17,310 nucleotides of DNA from Puniceicoccales bacterium (GTDB taxonomy: Bacteria; Verrucomicrobiota; Verrucomicrobiia; Opitutales; UBA953): contig JAITPT010000312.1 in NCBI GenBank assembly GCA_031289285.1, positions 1 to 17,310 of the forward strand, in the 5' to 3' direction. Position 1 is the first letter of the stretch; every line of letters begins with the position of its first letter. Shown here piece by piece: positions 1 through 6,612 of this stretch. A model generated the notes under the pieces. The model did not search any database and was not told where the DNA came from. It saw only the letters and a program-made list of their open reading frames with translations. Both the position numbers and the translations under genes were made by a program.

Positions 1-521
1 GCAAAACCGACAAGCGTTTGGCCAACACGTTTGCGGGCAGAGAGAGTTTTCAAAATATCCGGCACAGACTCAAAGTCGGCGGAGAGCGGCACGTTCTCTT
101 TTTTCACCTTGGCGAGGGCGCGGTGCTTGGGGCGAAAATCGCAGACGGCGGCAGCCATAATCAAAATGTCGCATTCGCCAAACAATTCGCCCGTGGCAGC
201 AAGCATTTCCGCGCCAGTGATGACGTTGCGCAGCGCGACTCCAGTAGGCGCAGCCAGCGCGACAGGGCCACTCACCAGCGAGACCGCGCAACCAACATCC
301 GCCGCCGCAGCAGCAATCGCGTAACCCATCTTGCCAGACGAGGGGTTGCTGATGTAACGCACGGGGTCGAAAAACTCACGCGTCGGCCCCGCAGTGACCA
401 AACATTTCAGCCCAACACCAACACCACCGCCGCCAGCATCGCCGTTGTCCCCGCCACTACCACCGCCACCGCCGCCGTTTGGCGCGGGCTGTTTTTCGCA
501 ATCAGAAAACGTGTTTTTCAT
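1..521 (-). CDS. coaB: Phosphopantothenate-cysteine ligase (CoaB domain), 3' part beyond the window
   Basis: CoaB joins 4'-phosphopantothenate and cysteine, using a nucleotide triphosphate, in coenzyme A synthesis in the cytoplasm. The visible 173 residues show the family signature TAGPTREFFDPVRYISNPSS at about 43-62 followed by GKMG, then LVSGPVAL (82-89), AAAVCDFRP (123-131) and KVKK with PDILK further on. This matches the C-terminal half of bifunctional CoaBC. The flavoprotein decarboxylase half (CoaC) is absent: residues 1-37 are a short leader rich in glycine (about 15-37), and the in-frame stop upstream is that of the oxidoreductase gene. The ATG at 521 is the only ATG between that stop and the domain; no Shine-Dalgarno precedes it, and a TTG nearer the domain is possible. 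The gene lies 60 bp after the oxidoreductase on the same strand, so co-transcription is likely. The reading frame is open to the left edge. The family call is firm; the exact start is less so. Confidence 0.9.
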   Translation of the reverse strand, partial: MKNTFSDCEKQPAPNGGGGGGSGGDNGDAGGGGVGVGLKCLVTAGPTREFFDPVRYISNPSSGKMGYAIAAAAADVGCAVSLVSGPVALAAPTGVALRNVITGAEMLAATGELFGECDILIMAAAVCDFRPKHRALAKVKKENVPLSADFESVPDILKTLSARKRVGQTLVGF

Positions 522-581
522 GTCGGTCGAGTAGTGGTGGCAGTGGCGGTGAACGGCGGGGCGTCGCGGTTTTTTTCTGGT

Positions 582-1601
582 TTAGAGGCGGACGGTTTGC
601 CCGCTTTCGAGTGAACGCTGCTCGGCACCGATGATTTCCAGTGCGGTGACGGCGGCAGCGGCGGGCGAGGTTTCGCACTCGCGGCCAGCGGCAGCGCATT
701 CGGCGAAACGGGCGGTCTCGATGTCGTAGCCCAGCTCGCTGGCGAGTGGCAATTGGCGCGGCGGCGCGTCTTTCTCGTAAAGCGTGAGCACGGGCGGTTC
801 GCCAAATTCGTAGCCCGCGCTGGCACGCTCAAACTCGACGGCGTAACGCATGACAAAGGGGCGTTTCTCCGGCTCGCGCGTCCACGCACCCTCGGCAGTG
901 ACAAGCGGCGCGGCAGCGGCGTCTGCGCCATAGTGGTAGCGGGTGAGCGTGTGAAAAATCGCGCCGCCCGCGTCGCGTCGCCCGAAACTCGTAACCGCCA
1001 GCGGACGCCCAAATACCCACGCCACAAAGTCGGTGTCGTGGATGTGCAAATCGAGATGTGCGCCGCCGCTTGCCGCGCCGTCGTGGTAAAACGGCGAGGG
1101 CGGCTGTGCGCCTATGCGCGTGAACGTCGCCGAGAGCACCGCGCCGTATTCGCCGCTCGCGACGGCGTTTTTCAACCAATCCCAACCCGGCCAAAAACGC
1201 ATACAATGCGCGGGCATGAGCACCACGCCAGCGGCCTTGGCGGCGTCGGTGAGTGTGCGGGCCTCGGCGGCGGTGGGCGCGGCGGGCTTCTCGAGGAGGA
1301 CGTGTTTGCCGGCGCGGATGGCGGCCAGCGCGAGCGGGACGTGCGCAGGCGTCGGCGCACAGATGTCAACCGCCGCCACATTTGGGTCGGCGAGCAAGTC
1401 TGCCGCCTCGGCGTATTTGGCGCAGTCGCCGAGGTCGGCACCGGAGCTTTGGCCCACGATGTTGCCGACGCCGCCAATCGCCTCGCCGCTGGCAAACTTC
1501 TGGTCGGCGACGGCGACGACGCGCCCGCGCCCGTGGCGTTTGTAAGCGGCAAAATGGGTCATGCCCATCAAGCCAAGTCCGATAATTCCGATGTTGACCA
1601 T
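582..1601 (-). CDS. Gfo/Idh/MocA family NAD(P)-dependent oxidoreductase
   Basis: A 339-residue protein with an N-terminal Rossmann fold: IGLGLMG at residues 7-13 binds the dinucleotide, and VVAVAD (28-33) ends the second strand. EKPAAPT at 104-110 carries the conserved lysine of the EKP motif. A second region, HLDLHIHDTDFVAWVFG at about 182-198, matches the Asp/His stretch of the catalytic domain. Family members oxidise or reduce sugars, inositols, bile pigments or amino sugars; the substrate cannot be read from this sequence. The start at 1601 is preferred over the longer in-frame ATG at 1640 because homology begins at once with MVNIGIIGLG, and because the longer form would cut further into the region shared with the divergent regulator gene. 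The gene precedes the CoaB gene by 60 bp and is divergent from the Lrp-type gene. Full length for the family. Confidence 0.9.
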   Translation of the reverse strand: MVNIGIIGLGLMGMTHFAAYKRHGRGRVVAVADQKFASGEAIGGVGNIVGQSSGADLGDCAKYAEAADLLADPNVAAVDICAPTPAHVPLALAAIRAGKHVLLEKPAAPTAAEARTLTDAAKAAGVVLMPAHCMRFWPGWDWLKNAVASGEYGAVLSATFTRIGAQPPSPFYHDGAASGGAHLDLHIHDTDFVAWVFGRPLAVTSFGRRDAGGAIFHTLTRYHYGADAAAAPLVTAEGAWTREPEKRPFVMRYAVEFERASAGYEFGEPPVLTLYEKDAPPRQLPLASELGYDIETARFAECAAAGRECETSPAAAAVTALEIIGAEQRSLESGQTVRL

Positions 1602-1636
1602 GCCCGCCAGTGCAACGCAGCCCTCTGCAAAACGCA

Positions 1637-1652
1637 ACAACTACGCCGTTGT
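1637..1652. promoter_or_regulatory. Small dyad in the divergent gap, possible operator
   Basis: ACAAC and GTTGT flank a 6-bp spacer in the 85-bp gap between the divergent oxidoreductase and Lrp-type starts. Lrp/AsnC proteins often bind imperfect dyads near their own promoter, so this is a candidate autoregulatory site. The arms are only 5 bp and no matching second copy was seen before the aminotransferase, so the call is weak. Confidence 0.15.
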
Positions 1653-1686
1653 CGGCGCGGCAATTCGCTTGCGCGGAAACGCCAAA

Positions 1687-2184
1687 ATGTTCATCTCGCG
1701 CGCCGTGAACGCCGTTCTGAAACTCCTGCTCGAAGGCGAGCTGCTCGACACCACGCAGCTCGAAAAAATCATCGCACTTCCGCAAACCGAGGTGGACGCC
1801 CAGCTTGCCGCGCTCAAAGCGCAGGGCATTTTTCTGGGTTGGCGGGCGGTGCTCAACCCCGCCGCCGAGGAGGACAAATACATCCGCGCCATCGTCTATT
1901 TGAAGGTGCAGCCCGAGAGCGGCGTCGGCTACGACAGCATCGCCGAGCGCATCAGCCAGTTTGACCAAGTCGAGACTTGTTACCTGCTCTCCGGCGCGTT
2001 CGACCTGCACGTCATCGTCAAAGACGCCAACCTGCGCAAAATCGCTGCCTTCGTCCACGAGCGTCTTGCCCGCATCGAGGGCGTCCAATCTACTGCCACT
2101 TGTTTCATGCTACGCGCCTACAAGATTGACGGCCACATCATCGAGGAGCCGGAAAATCCCGACAAACCCGCCGTCAGCCCGTAA
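1687..2184 (+). CDS. Lrp/AsnC family transcriptional regulator
   Basis: The 165-residue product has an N-terminal winged-helix region (about 1-50: SRAVNAVLKLLLEG, then LEKIIALPQTEVDAQLAALK, ending GIFLGWRAVLNP, the usual wing-to-linker transition of the family). It is followed by the RAM/AsnC ligand-binding and oligomerisation domain (about 60-145: YIRAIVYLKVQPESG, QVETCYLLSGAFDLHVIVKD, VQSTATCFMLRAYKIDG). Such proteins bind DNA as dimers or larger assemblies and sense amino acids. The open frame extends upstream to an ATG at 1561 through sequence with no homology that overlaps the divergent gene, so the ATG at 1687 is chosen; the ATG at 1600 is an alternative. The aminotransferase gene starts 51 bp downstream on the same strand. 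The arrangement resembles AlaR-AlaT of Bacillus, so control of the aminotransferase by amino acid level is a reasonable inference. Confidence 0.88.
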   Translation: MFISRAVNAVLKLLLEGELLDTTQLEKIIALPQTEVDAQLAALKAQGIFLGWRAVLNPAAEEDKYIRAIVYLKVQPESGVGYDSIAERISQFDQVETCYLLSGAFDLHVIVKDANLRKIAAFVHERLARIEGVQSTATCFMLRAYKIDGHIIEEPENPDKPAVSP

Positions 2185-2235
2185 CGCGGTTTTGCCGCCG
2201 CCCGCACACACCGCGACCACGCTTGCACACACAAT

Positions 2236-3429
2236 ATGGACTCCAACGACACCTCCGCGCGTTTTGTTGCGCACCATGTCTGCGGCTTGCCCAAGTCTGG
2301 CATCCGCGACTTTTTTGCCATCGCCTCGCAAATGCGCGACGCCATCTCGCTGGGCATTGGCGAGCCAGATTTTGTCACGCCCTTCGCCATCCGCGAAGCC
2401 GCTATGCGTGCCCTCGAAAAAGGCAAAACGAGCTACACCGACAACCGTGGTCTCAAGACGCTGCGCGACGCCATCTCCCGCTACGTCGCTGCCAACTACG
2501 GTCCCGAATACAATCCCGAGACGGAAATCCTCACCACCATCGGCGTCTCGGAAGCGCTCGACATCGCCCTACGCGCCATCCTCAACCCGGGCGATAAGGT
2601 GCTCTACCACTCGCCCTGCTACGTCTCCTACTCGCCTGCGGTCGCCCTCTGCCACGCGCAAGCCATCGCCGTGCCGACTTTTGCGGCAAACAATTTTGCG
2701 CTCACCGCCGACGCCCTCTCCGCCGCATGGGAACCGGGCTGCAAGGCGCTTTTGCTGAACTTCCCGACTAACCCCACCGGTGGCACCGCGAGCCGCGAGC
2801 TGCTTGCCCAAATCGCCGCGTTTGCCAAAGAAAAAGACCTCCTCGTCATCAGCGACGAAATCTACTCGGAGCTAACTTTTGACGGCGACCACACGAGCAT
2901 CGCCAGCCTGCCCGGTATGCGCGAACGCACCTTGTTTTTGCACGGTTTCTCAAAAGCCTACGCGATGACGGGCTTCCGCGTCGGCTACGCTTGTGGCCCT
3001 GCGGGTGTGCTCGACGCCATGCTGAAAATCCACCAATACGCGATAATGTGTGCCTCAATCGTCAGCCAAGAAGCGGCGGTAGAAGCGCTCGCCAACGGGC
3101 GCGACGACATGCTGCGTATGCGCGATAAATACCGCGAGCGACGCGACCTGATTGTGCGGCGTTTCAACGAGCTTGGCCTGCCGTGCCATTTGCCCAAGGG
3201 CGCGTTTTACGCCTTCCCTCGCGTGAGTGTCACAGGGCTGGACTCGCTGGAGTTTGCGACGCGCCTGTTGCATTCGCAAAAGGTGGCGATGGTGCCCGGA
3301 ACGGCCTTCGGTGCCGCTGGCGCGGGGTTTTGCCGCGCAAGTTTTTCAACAAGTTACGAGCACATCATCAACGCCTGCGACCGCATCGAAAAGTTTTTGC
3401 AAACCGTGCGCAAGGACACGGGTGCGTAG
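2236..3429 (+). CDS. Pyridoxal-phosphate aminotransferase, class I/II (AspC/AlaT-like)
   Basis: A 397-residue fold-type I aminotransferase that moves an amino group between an amino acid and a 2-oxo acid. Family landmarks in order: SLGIGEPDF (38-46); YTDNRGLKTLRDAI (67-80); NFPTNPTGG (175-183) with the cofactor-ring Asn 179; SDEIY (206-210) with Asp 207, which contacts the pyridine nitrogen; GFSKAYAMTGFRVGY (237-251) with the Schiff-base Lys 240 and phosphate-binding Arg 248; and Arg 367 in FCRASFSTS, which binds the substrate carboxylate. All key residues are present and length is normal. Substrate preference within the AspC/AlaT/PatA group is not readable. It probably forms a transcription unit with the Lrp-type gene 51 bp upstream. 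Its TAG stop falls inside a 13-bp direct repeat that begins the following repeat element. No Shine-Dalgarno precedes the start. Confidence 0.93.
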   Translation: MDSNDTSARFVAHHVCGLPKSGIRDFFAIASQMRDAISLGIGEPDFVTPFAIREAAMRALEKGKTSYTDNRGLKTLRDAISRYVAANYGPEYNPETEILTTIGVSEALDIALRAILNPGDKVLYHSPCYVSYSPAVALCHAQAIAVPTFAANNFALTADALSAAWEPGCKALLLNFPTNPTGGTASRELLAQIAAFAKEKDLLVISDEIYSELTFDGDHTSIASLPGMRERTLFLHGFSKAYAMTGFRVGYACGPAGVLDAMLKIHQYAIMCASIVSQEAAVEALANGRDDMLRMRDKYRERRDLIVRRFNELGLPCHLPKGAFYAFPRVSVTGLDSLEFATRLLHSQKVAMVPGTAFGAAGAGFCRASFSTSYEHIINACDRIEKFLQTVRKDTGA

Positions 3430-3548
3430 TGTAGCACATCGTAGTGTAGCACAGACAATCTTGTCTGTGGTGCCGTCGCCTACGGCGACGCCTCGTCCAC
3501 AGACAGGATGTCCGATGTCGCCTACGGCTCGGTAGTCTGTGCTACACT
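3425..3548. repeat. Nested palindromic intergenic element (MITE/REP-like)
   Basis: A 13-bp direct repeat CGTAGTGTAGCAC occurs at 3425-3437 and 3440-3452. From the second copy starts AGTGTAGCACAGAC (3443-3456), whose exact 14-bp inverse GTCTGTGCTACACT is at 3535-3548. Inside lie a 9-bp stem (TGTCTGTGG 3462-3470 with CCACAGACA 3497-3505) and within that a perfect 6-bp stem (GTCGCC 3475-3480, GGCGAC 3484-3489). AGACAA/TTGTCT (3453-3466) forms an alternative small hairpin. The element fills the space between two convergent genes, takes in the aminotransferase stop codon and ends 18 bp before the sufB stop. It has no coding capacity; a mobile or REP-type origin is an inference from its form. It could also stop transcription from both sides, though no T-tract follows. 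Confidence 0.85.
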
Positions 3549-3566
3549 CCACGCCGCCTTTGCGGC

Positions 3567-5048
3567 TTAGCCGACGCTGCCTTCCATTTCCAACTCGATG
3601 AGGCGCTTCAACTCCGCCGAATACTCCATCGGAAACTCTTTTACCAAATCGTTGATGAAGCCATTCACGGCGAGACTCATGGCCTCGGCCTCGGTCAGGC
3701 CGCGCTGCATCATGTAAAAAATCTGCTCGGCACTCACCCGCGAGACACTCGCCTCGTGCTGCGTGCTGCTTTGCGAACCACTCACCGTGATGGCGGGATA
3801 GGTGTCGGTGCGCGAGTTTGTGTTGATGAGCAGCGCGTCGCATTCGGTGTTGTTTTTACAATGCGAAAACTTTTTCGGGATATGCACACGCCCGCGATAA
3901 GACGCCAGCCCGCTGCCCACAGAGATAGACTTCGAGACGATGTTTGAGGTGGTGTGCGGCGCGGCGTGAATCATCTTCGCGCCAGTGTCTTGCACCTGCC
4001 CGTCGGACGCCACCGCGATACTGATGACCTCGCCACGTGCGCGCTCGCCGTTGAGCACCACGGCAGGATACTTCATCGTGAGGTGCGAGCCGATGTTGCA
4101 ATCTATCCAGCGTATCTCGGCGTCCGCCTCCGCCACGCCGCGTTTGGTGACAAGGTTATAGACGTTCGTCGCCCAATTTTGGACCGTGATGTATTGGATT
4201 TTTGCGCCACGGAGCGCGACCAGCTCGACGACGGCGGAGTGCAGCGTGGCGGTGTCGAACTTGGGCGCGGTGCAACCCTCCATGTATTTTAGCTCGGCGC
4301 CCTCATCAACGATGATGAGCGTGCGTTCAAACTGCCCGAAACGCTCGGCGTTGATGCGAAAATACGCTTGCAGGGGCTGCTCCACTTTGACGCCCGGCGG
4401 GACGTAGATGAAGGAGCCACCAGAAAAAACAGCACTGTTGAGCGCGGCAAATTTGTTGTCGGACGGCGGCACGACGGTGCCGAAGTATTTGCGAAAAATC
4501 TCTGGGTATTTGGCAAGCCCCTCGTCGGGGCCGACGAAGATGACGCCCCGTTTGGAAAGTTCGTCTTTCATGCGCGAGTAGGCGGACTCGGAGTCAAACT
4601 GCGCCTCCACGCCGGCGAGAAACTTGCGTTCCTGCTCGGGGATGCCGAGGCGTTCAAAGGTCTTTTTCACATCGTCGGGCACCTCTTCCCACGAGCGGGT
4701 GGAGCGTTTGCCTTTGGCGAGATAGTAGCGGATTTTTGAGAAATCTAATTTGGCGATTTCGGGATTTGCCCAGTGTGTCGGCAGCGGTTTGTCGTTGAAG
4801 ACTGCGAGCGAGTGGTGGCGAAACTCGCGCACCCACTCCGGCTCTTTTTTGACGTTGCTGATGTAGTCAATGACGGTTTCGGAGAGACCTGTTCCGGCGT
4901 CGAAGGCGTAGTCTTCTGCGTAGTGGAAGTTGCCTTTTTCGCGGTCAATGTTGATGGCGTCGGCGGTGGCTGTGTCAATCTCTGGCGCGACGGCGGGCGC
5001 GGCTGCCTCGGGCGCGGCGGAGATGTTTTCGGATATGTCGGTGCTCAT
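3567..5048 (-). CDS. sufB: Fe-S cluster assembly scaffold protein SufB
   Basis: SufB is the scaffold subunit of the cytoplasmic SufBC2D complex, where Fe-S clusters form from sulphide delivered by SufS/SufU or SufE and energy from the SufC ATPase. The 493-residue product is full length. It shows GSFIYVPPGVKVEQPLQAYF (211-230), YMEGCTAP (255-262) with Cys 259, and NNTECDALL (399-407) with Cys 403, which corresponds to the essential Cys 405 of the E. coli protein. STQHEASVSR (428-437) holds the His-Glu pair, and the C-terminus is QRGLTEAEAMSLAVNGF followed by LEMEGSVG. The start at 5048 (MSTDIS) is chosen because the frame continues far upstream only by overlapping hemY antisense. Residues 1-35 are an Ala/Pro-rich leader before homology. 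No sufC, sufD or sufS is seen: the gene stands alone, convergent with the aminotransferase and divergent from hemY. Confidence 0.96.
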   Translation of the reverse strand: MSTDISENISAAPEAAAPAVAPEIDTATADAINIDREKGNFHYAEDYAFDAGTGLSETVIDYISNVKKEPEWVREFRHHSLAVFNDKPLPTHWANPEIAKLDFSKIRYYLAKGKRSTRSWEEVPDDVKKTFERLGIPEQERKFLAGVEAQFDSESAYSRMKDELSKRGVIFVGPDEGLAKYPEIFRKYFGTVVPPSDNKFAALNSAVFSGGSFIYVPPGVKVEQPLQAYFRINAERFGQFERTLIIVDEGAELKYMEGCTAPKFDTATLHSAVVELVALRGAKIQYITVQNWATNVYNLVTKRGVAEADAEIRWIDCNIGSHLTMKYPAVVLNGERARGEVISIAVASDGQVQDTGAKMIHAAPHTTSNIVSKSISVGSGLASYRGRVHIPKKFSHCKNNTECDALLINTNSRTDTYPAITVSGSQSSTQHEASVSRVSAEQIFYMMQRGLTEAEAMSLAVNGFINDLVKEFPMEYSAELKRLIELEMEGSVG

Positions 5049-5118
5049 GGTCGTTGTAATAAAACTGCGGTGGCGTGGGATAGCGCAAGCACAGCGGAAG
5101 CGGAAGCCTGAAAGTCGG

Positions 5119-5151
5119 CAGGCATTTTTAGAACAAGCGAAAAAGTGCCTG
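5119..5151. repeat. Hairpin in the sufB-hemY divergent gap, REP-like
   Basis: CAGGCA-TTTTT (5119-5129) pairs with AAAAA-g-TGCCTG (5140-5151): 11 base pairs with one bulged G around a 10-nt loop. It lies about 60 nt before the hemY start and 70 nt before that of sufB, and is followed by a T-run and a run of seven or more G. The shape (short palindrome in an intergenic gap) fits a REP-type repeat. A leader hairpin of hemY is the alternative. Only one copy is present in this window. Confidence 0.55.
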
Positions 5152-5211
5152 TCCCTTTTTTCGCGGGGGGGAACTCTCAAGGCGGCGGGCGGTTTGTCTT
5201 TCGCAAAAAAC

Positions 5212-6573
5212 ATGCCCGACGCAAAAGTTGACGCCATCATCATCGGAGCCGGTCCTGCCGGTCTTTCCGCAGCCGCTCGCCTGCTCCAAGGCGGTGCCGA
5301 GCCGCTGGTGCTCGATAACGCGCCGCGGACGGGCGGTTCGCTGCTCTCACTGCGCGAAAACGGCTTTCTGGCCGAAGGCGGCCCCAACTCGCTCATGCTC
5401 GAAAACGACGGCGCCGAAGCATTTCTGCGCTCACTCGGCGTCGTCCCGCTCGAGGCATTGCCCGCCGCCAAAAAACGTTTCCTCGTGTGCGGCGGCAAAC
5501 CCGTCGCCGCGCCCTCCGGCCCGCTCGGAGCTATCACGACGCCGCTGCTGAGTTTGCGCGGAAAACTGCGCGTGTTGCTGGAGCCGTTTGCCGCGAAAGC
5601 GCCAGCCGGAGATGCCGACGAATCGGCAGGGGCGTTTGCACGGAGACGGCTTGGCGCGGAGGTGGCGGCGCGGCTTGTTGACCCTATGGTCTCCGGCATT
5701 TACGCGGGCGATGTGGAGCGACTTTCGCTGCGCTCGGCGTTTCCGCGTCTGCGCGAAATGGAGCTACGCTACGGCTCGCTGCTCCGCGCCGGTCTTGCCA
5801 AAGGCCGCGCCGCGCCTGTCCGGCGGCTTGTCAACTTCGCGGGCGGCATGGCGGAAATCACCGACGCGGCGGCGCGTTTTCTCGGCGACGGGCGTCTGCG
5901 CCTATCGGCAAATCTGCGTTCGGTGGAGCACGACGCGGCGGCGGGCGTCTGGCGCGTCGAGTGGGCGAGCGACGGCAAAGTTTTCCGCGCCGCTGCGCCT
6001 ACGCTGGTGTTTGCCGCGCCGCCGCAAAGCTGGGCGCAAATGCCGCTTCCCGCCGCGCTCGCCGAGATGCTTGCGCCGTGGAAAACCCTCGAAGCACCGC
6101 CGCTGAGCGTCGTCTCGCTCGGCTACGAGCGCGGGCAAGTCGCGCACCCGCTCGACGGTTTTGGGCTGCTCGCACCGGGCGGCGAAAAACGAAAAATCCT
6201 CGGCGCACTTTTCCAAAGTTCGCTTTTCCCCGGACGTGCGCCGGAGGGCTGTGTGCTGGTGACGAGCTTTGTCGGCGGCTGCCGCGCACCCGCGCTGGGG
6301 CGGCTGCCAGCAGAGGAACAGGTCGCGCTTGTCCGCGACGAATTGCGCGAATTGCTGGGCGCGGAGGGTGCGCCCGTGTTTGCCAAAGCTACGCACTGGC
6401 CCCGCGCCATCCCGCAATACAACGTCGGCTACGAGGCACTCCGCGAACGTCTCGCCAGCGCGGAGACGCATTTCGCGGGGCTGCGTTTTTGCGGCAACTA
6501 TTGCGCCGGCGTCGCCCTGCCCAAGACGATTTTACACGCCGTCAAAACAGCGGAAAAAATCCTCGGCGCATAG
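5212..6573 (+). CDS. hemY: Protoporphyrinogen/coproporphyrinogen oxidase, HemY type
   Basis: A 453-residue FAD-dependent oxidase of the HemY group, which oxidises protoporphyrinogen IX (or coproporphyrinogen III in the coproporphyrin pathway) late in haem synthesis. The FAD Rossmann motif GAGPAGLSAAARL is at residues 12-24, followed by VLDNAPRTGG (33-42), the acidic residue that binds the adenosine ribose, and the family stretch AEGGPNS (54-60). The middle holds DPMVSGIYAGDVERLSLRSA, typical of these oxidases, and the C-terminal FAD site is FCGNYCAGVALPKTI (GNYCAG at 428-433). Length is normal. The frame is open upstream to 4930 but only over antisense sufB, so the ATG at 5212, where homology starts, is chosen. 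It is divergent from sufB by 163 bp, and the RlmN-like gene starts 39 bp after its stop. Whether it acts on copro- or protoporphyrinogen cannot be told from sequence alone. Confidence 0.9.
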   Translation: MPDAKVDAIIIGAGPAGLSAAARLLQGGAEPLVLDNAPRTGGSLLSLRENGFLAEGGPNSLMLENDGAEAFLRSLGVVPLEALPAAKKRFLVCGGKPVAAPSGPLGAITTPLLSLRGKLRVLLEPFAAKAPAGDADESAGAFARRRLGAEVAARLVDPMVSGIYAGDVERLSLRSAFPRLREMELRYGSLLRAGLAKGRAAPVRRLVNFAGGMAEITDAAARFLGDGRLRLSANLRSVEHDAAAGVWRVEWASDGKVFRAAAPTLVFAAPPQSWAQMPLPAALAEMLAPWKTLEAPPLSVVSLGYERGQVAHPLDGFGLLAPGGEKRKILGALFQSSLFPGRAPEGCVLVTSFVGGCRAPALGRLPAEEQVALVRDELRELLGAEGAPVFAKATHWPRAIPQYNVGYEALRERLASAETHFAGLRFCGNYCAGVALPKTILHAVKTAEKILGA

Positions 6574-6612
6574 GTCGCTCCTGCCGTTCCCACCGCCTCG
6601 CAATCCCTACGC

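Noticed and set aside
753..1964. Long open frame on the + strand over the oxidoreductase and regulator
   Set aside because: Its Arg/Ala/Gly-rich translation has no family features and lies antisense to a clear Gfo/Idh/MocA gene. High G+C produces such open antisense frames.
5049..5699. Upstream extension of the SufB frame to a 710-residue protein
   Set aside because: The extra part is antisense to hemY and without homology; SufB of normal length starts at 5048.
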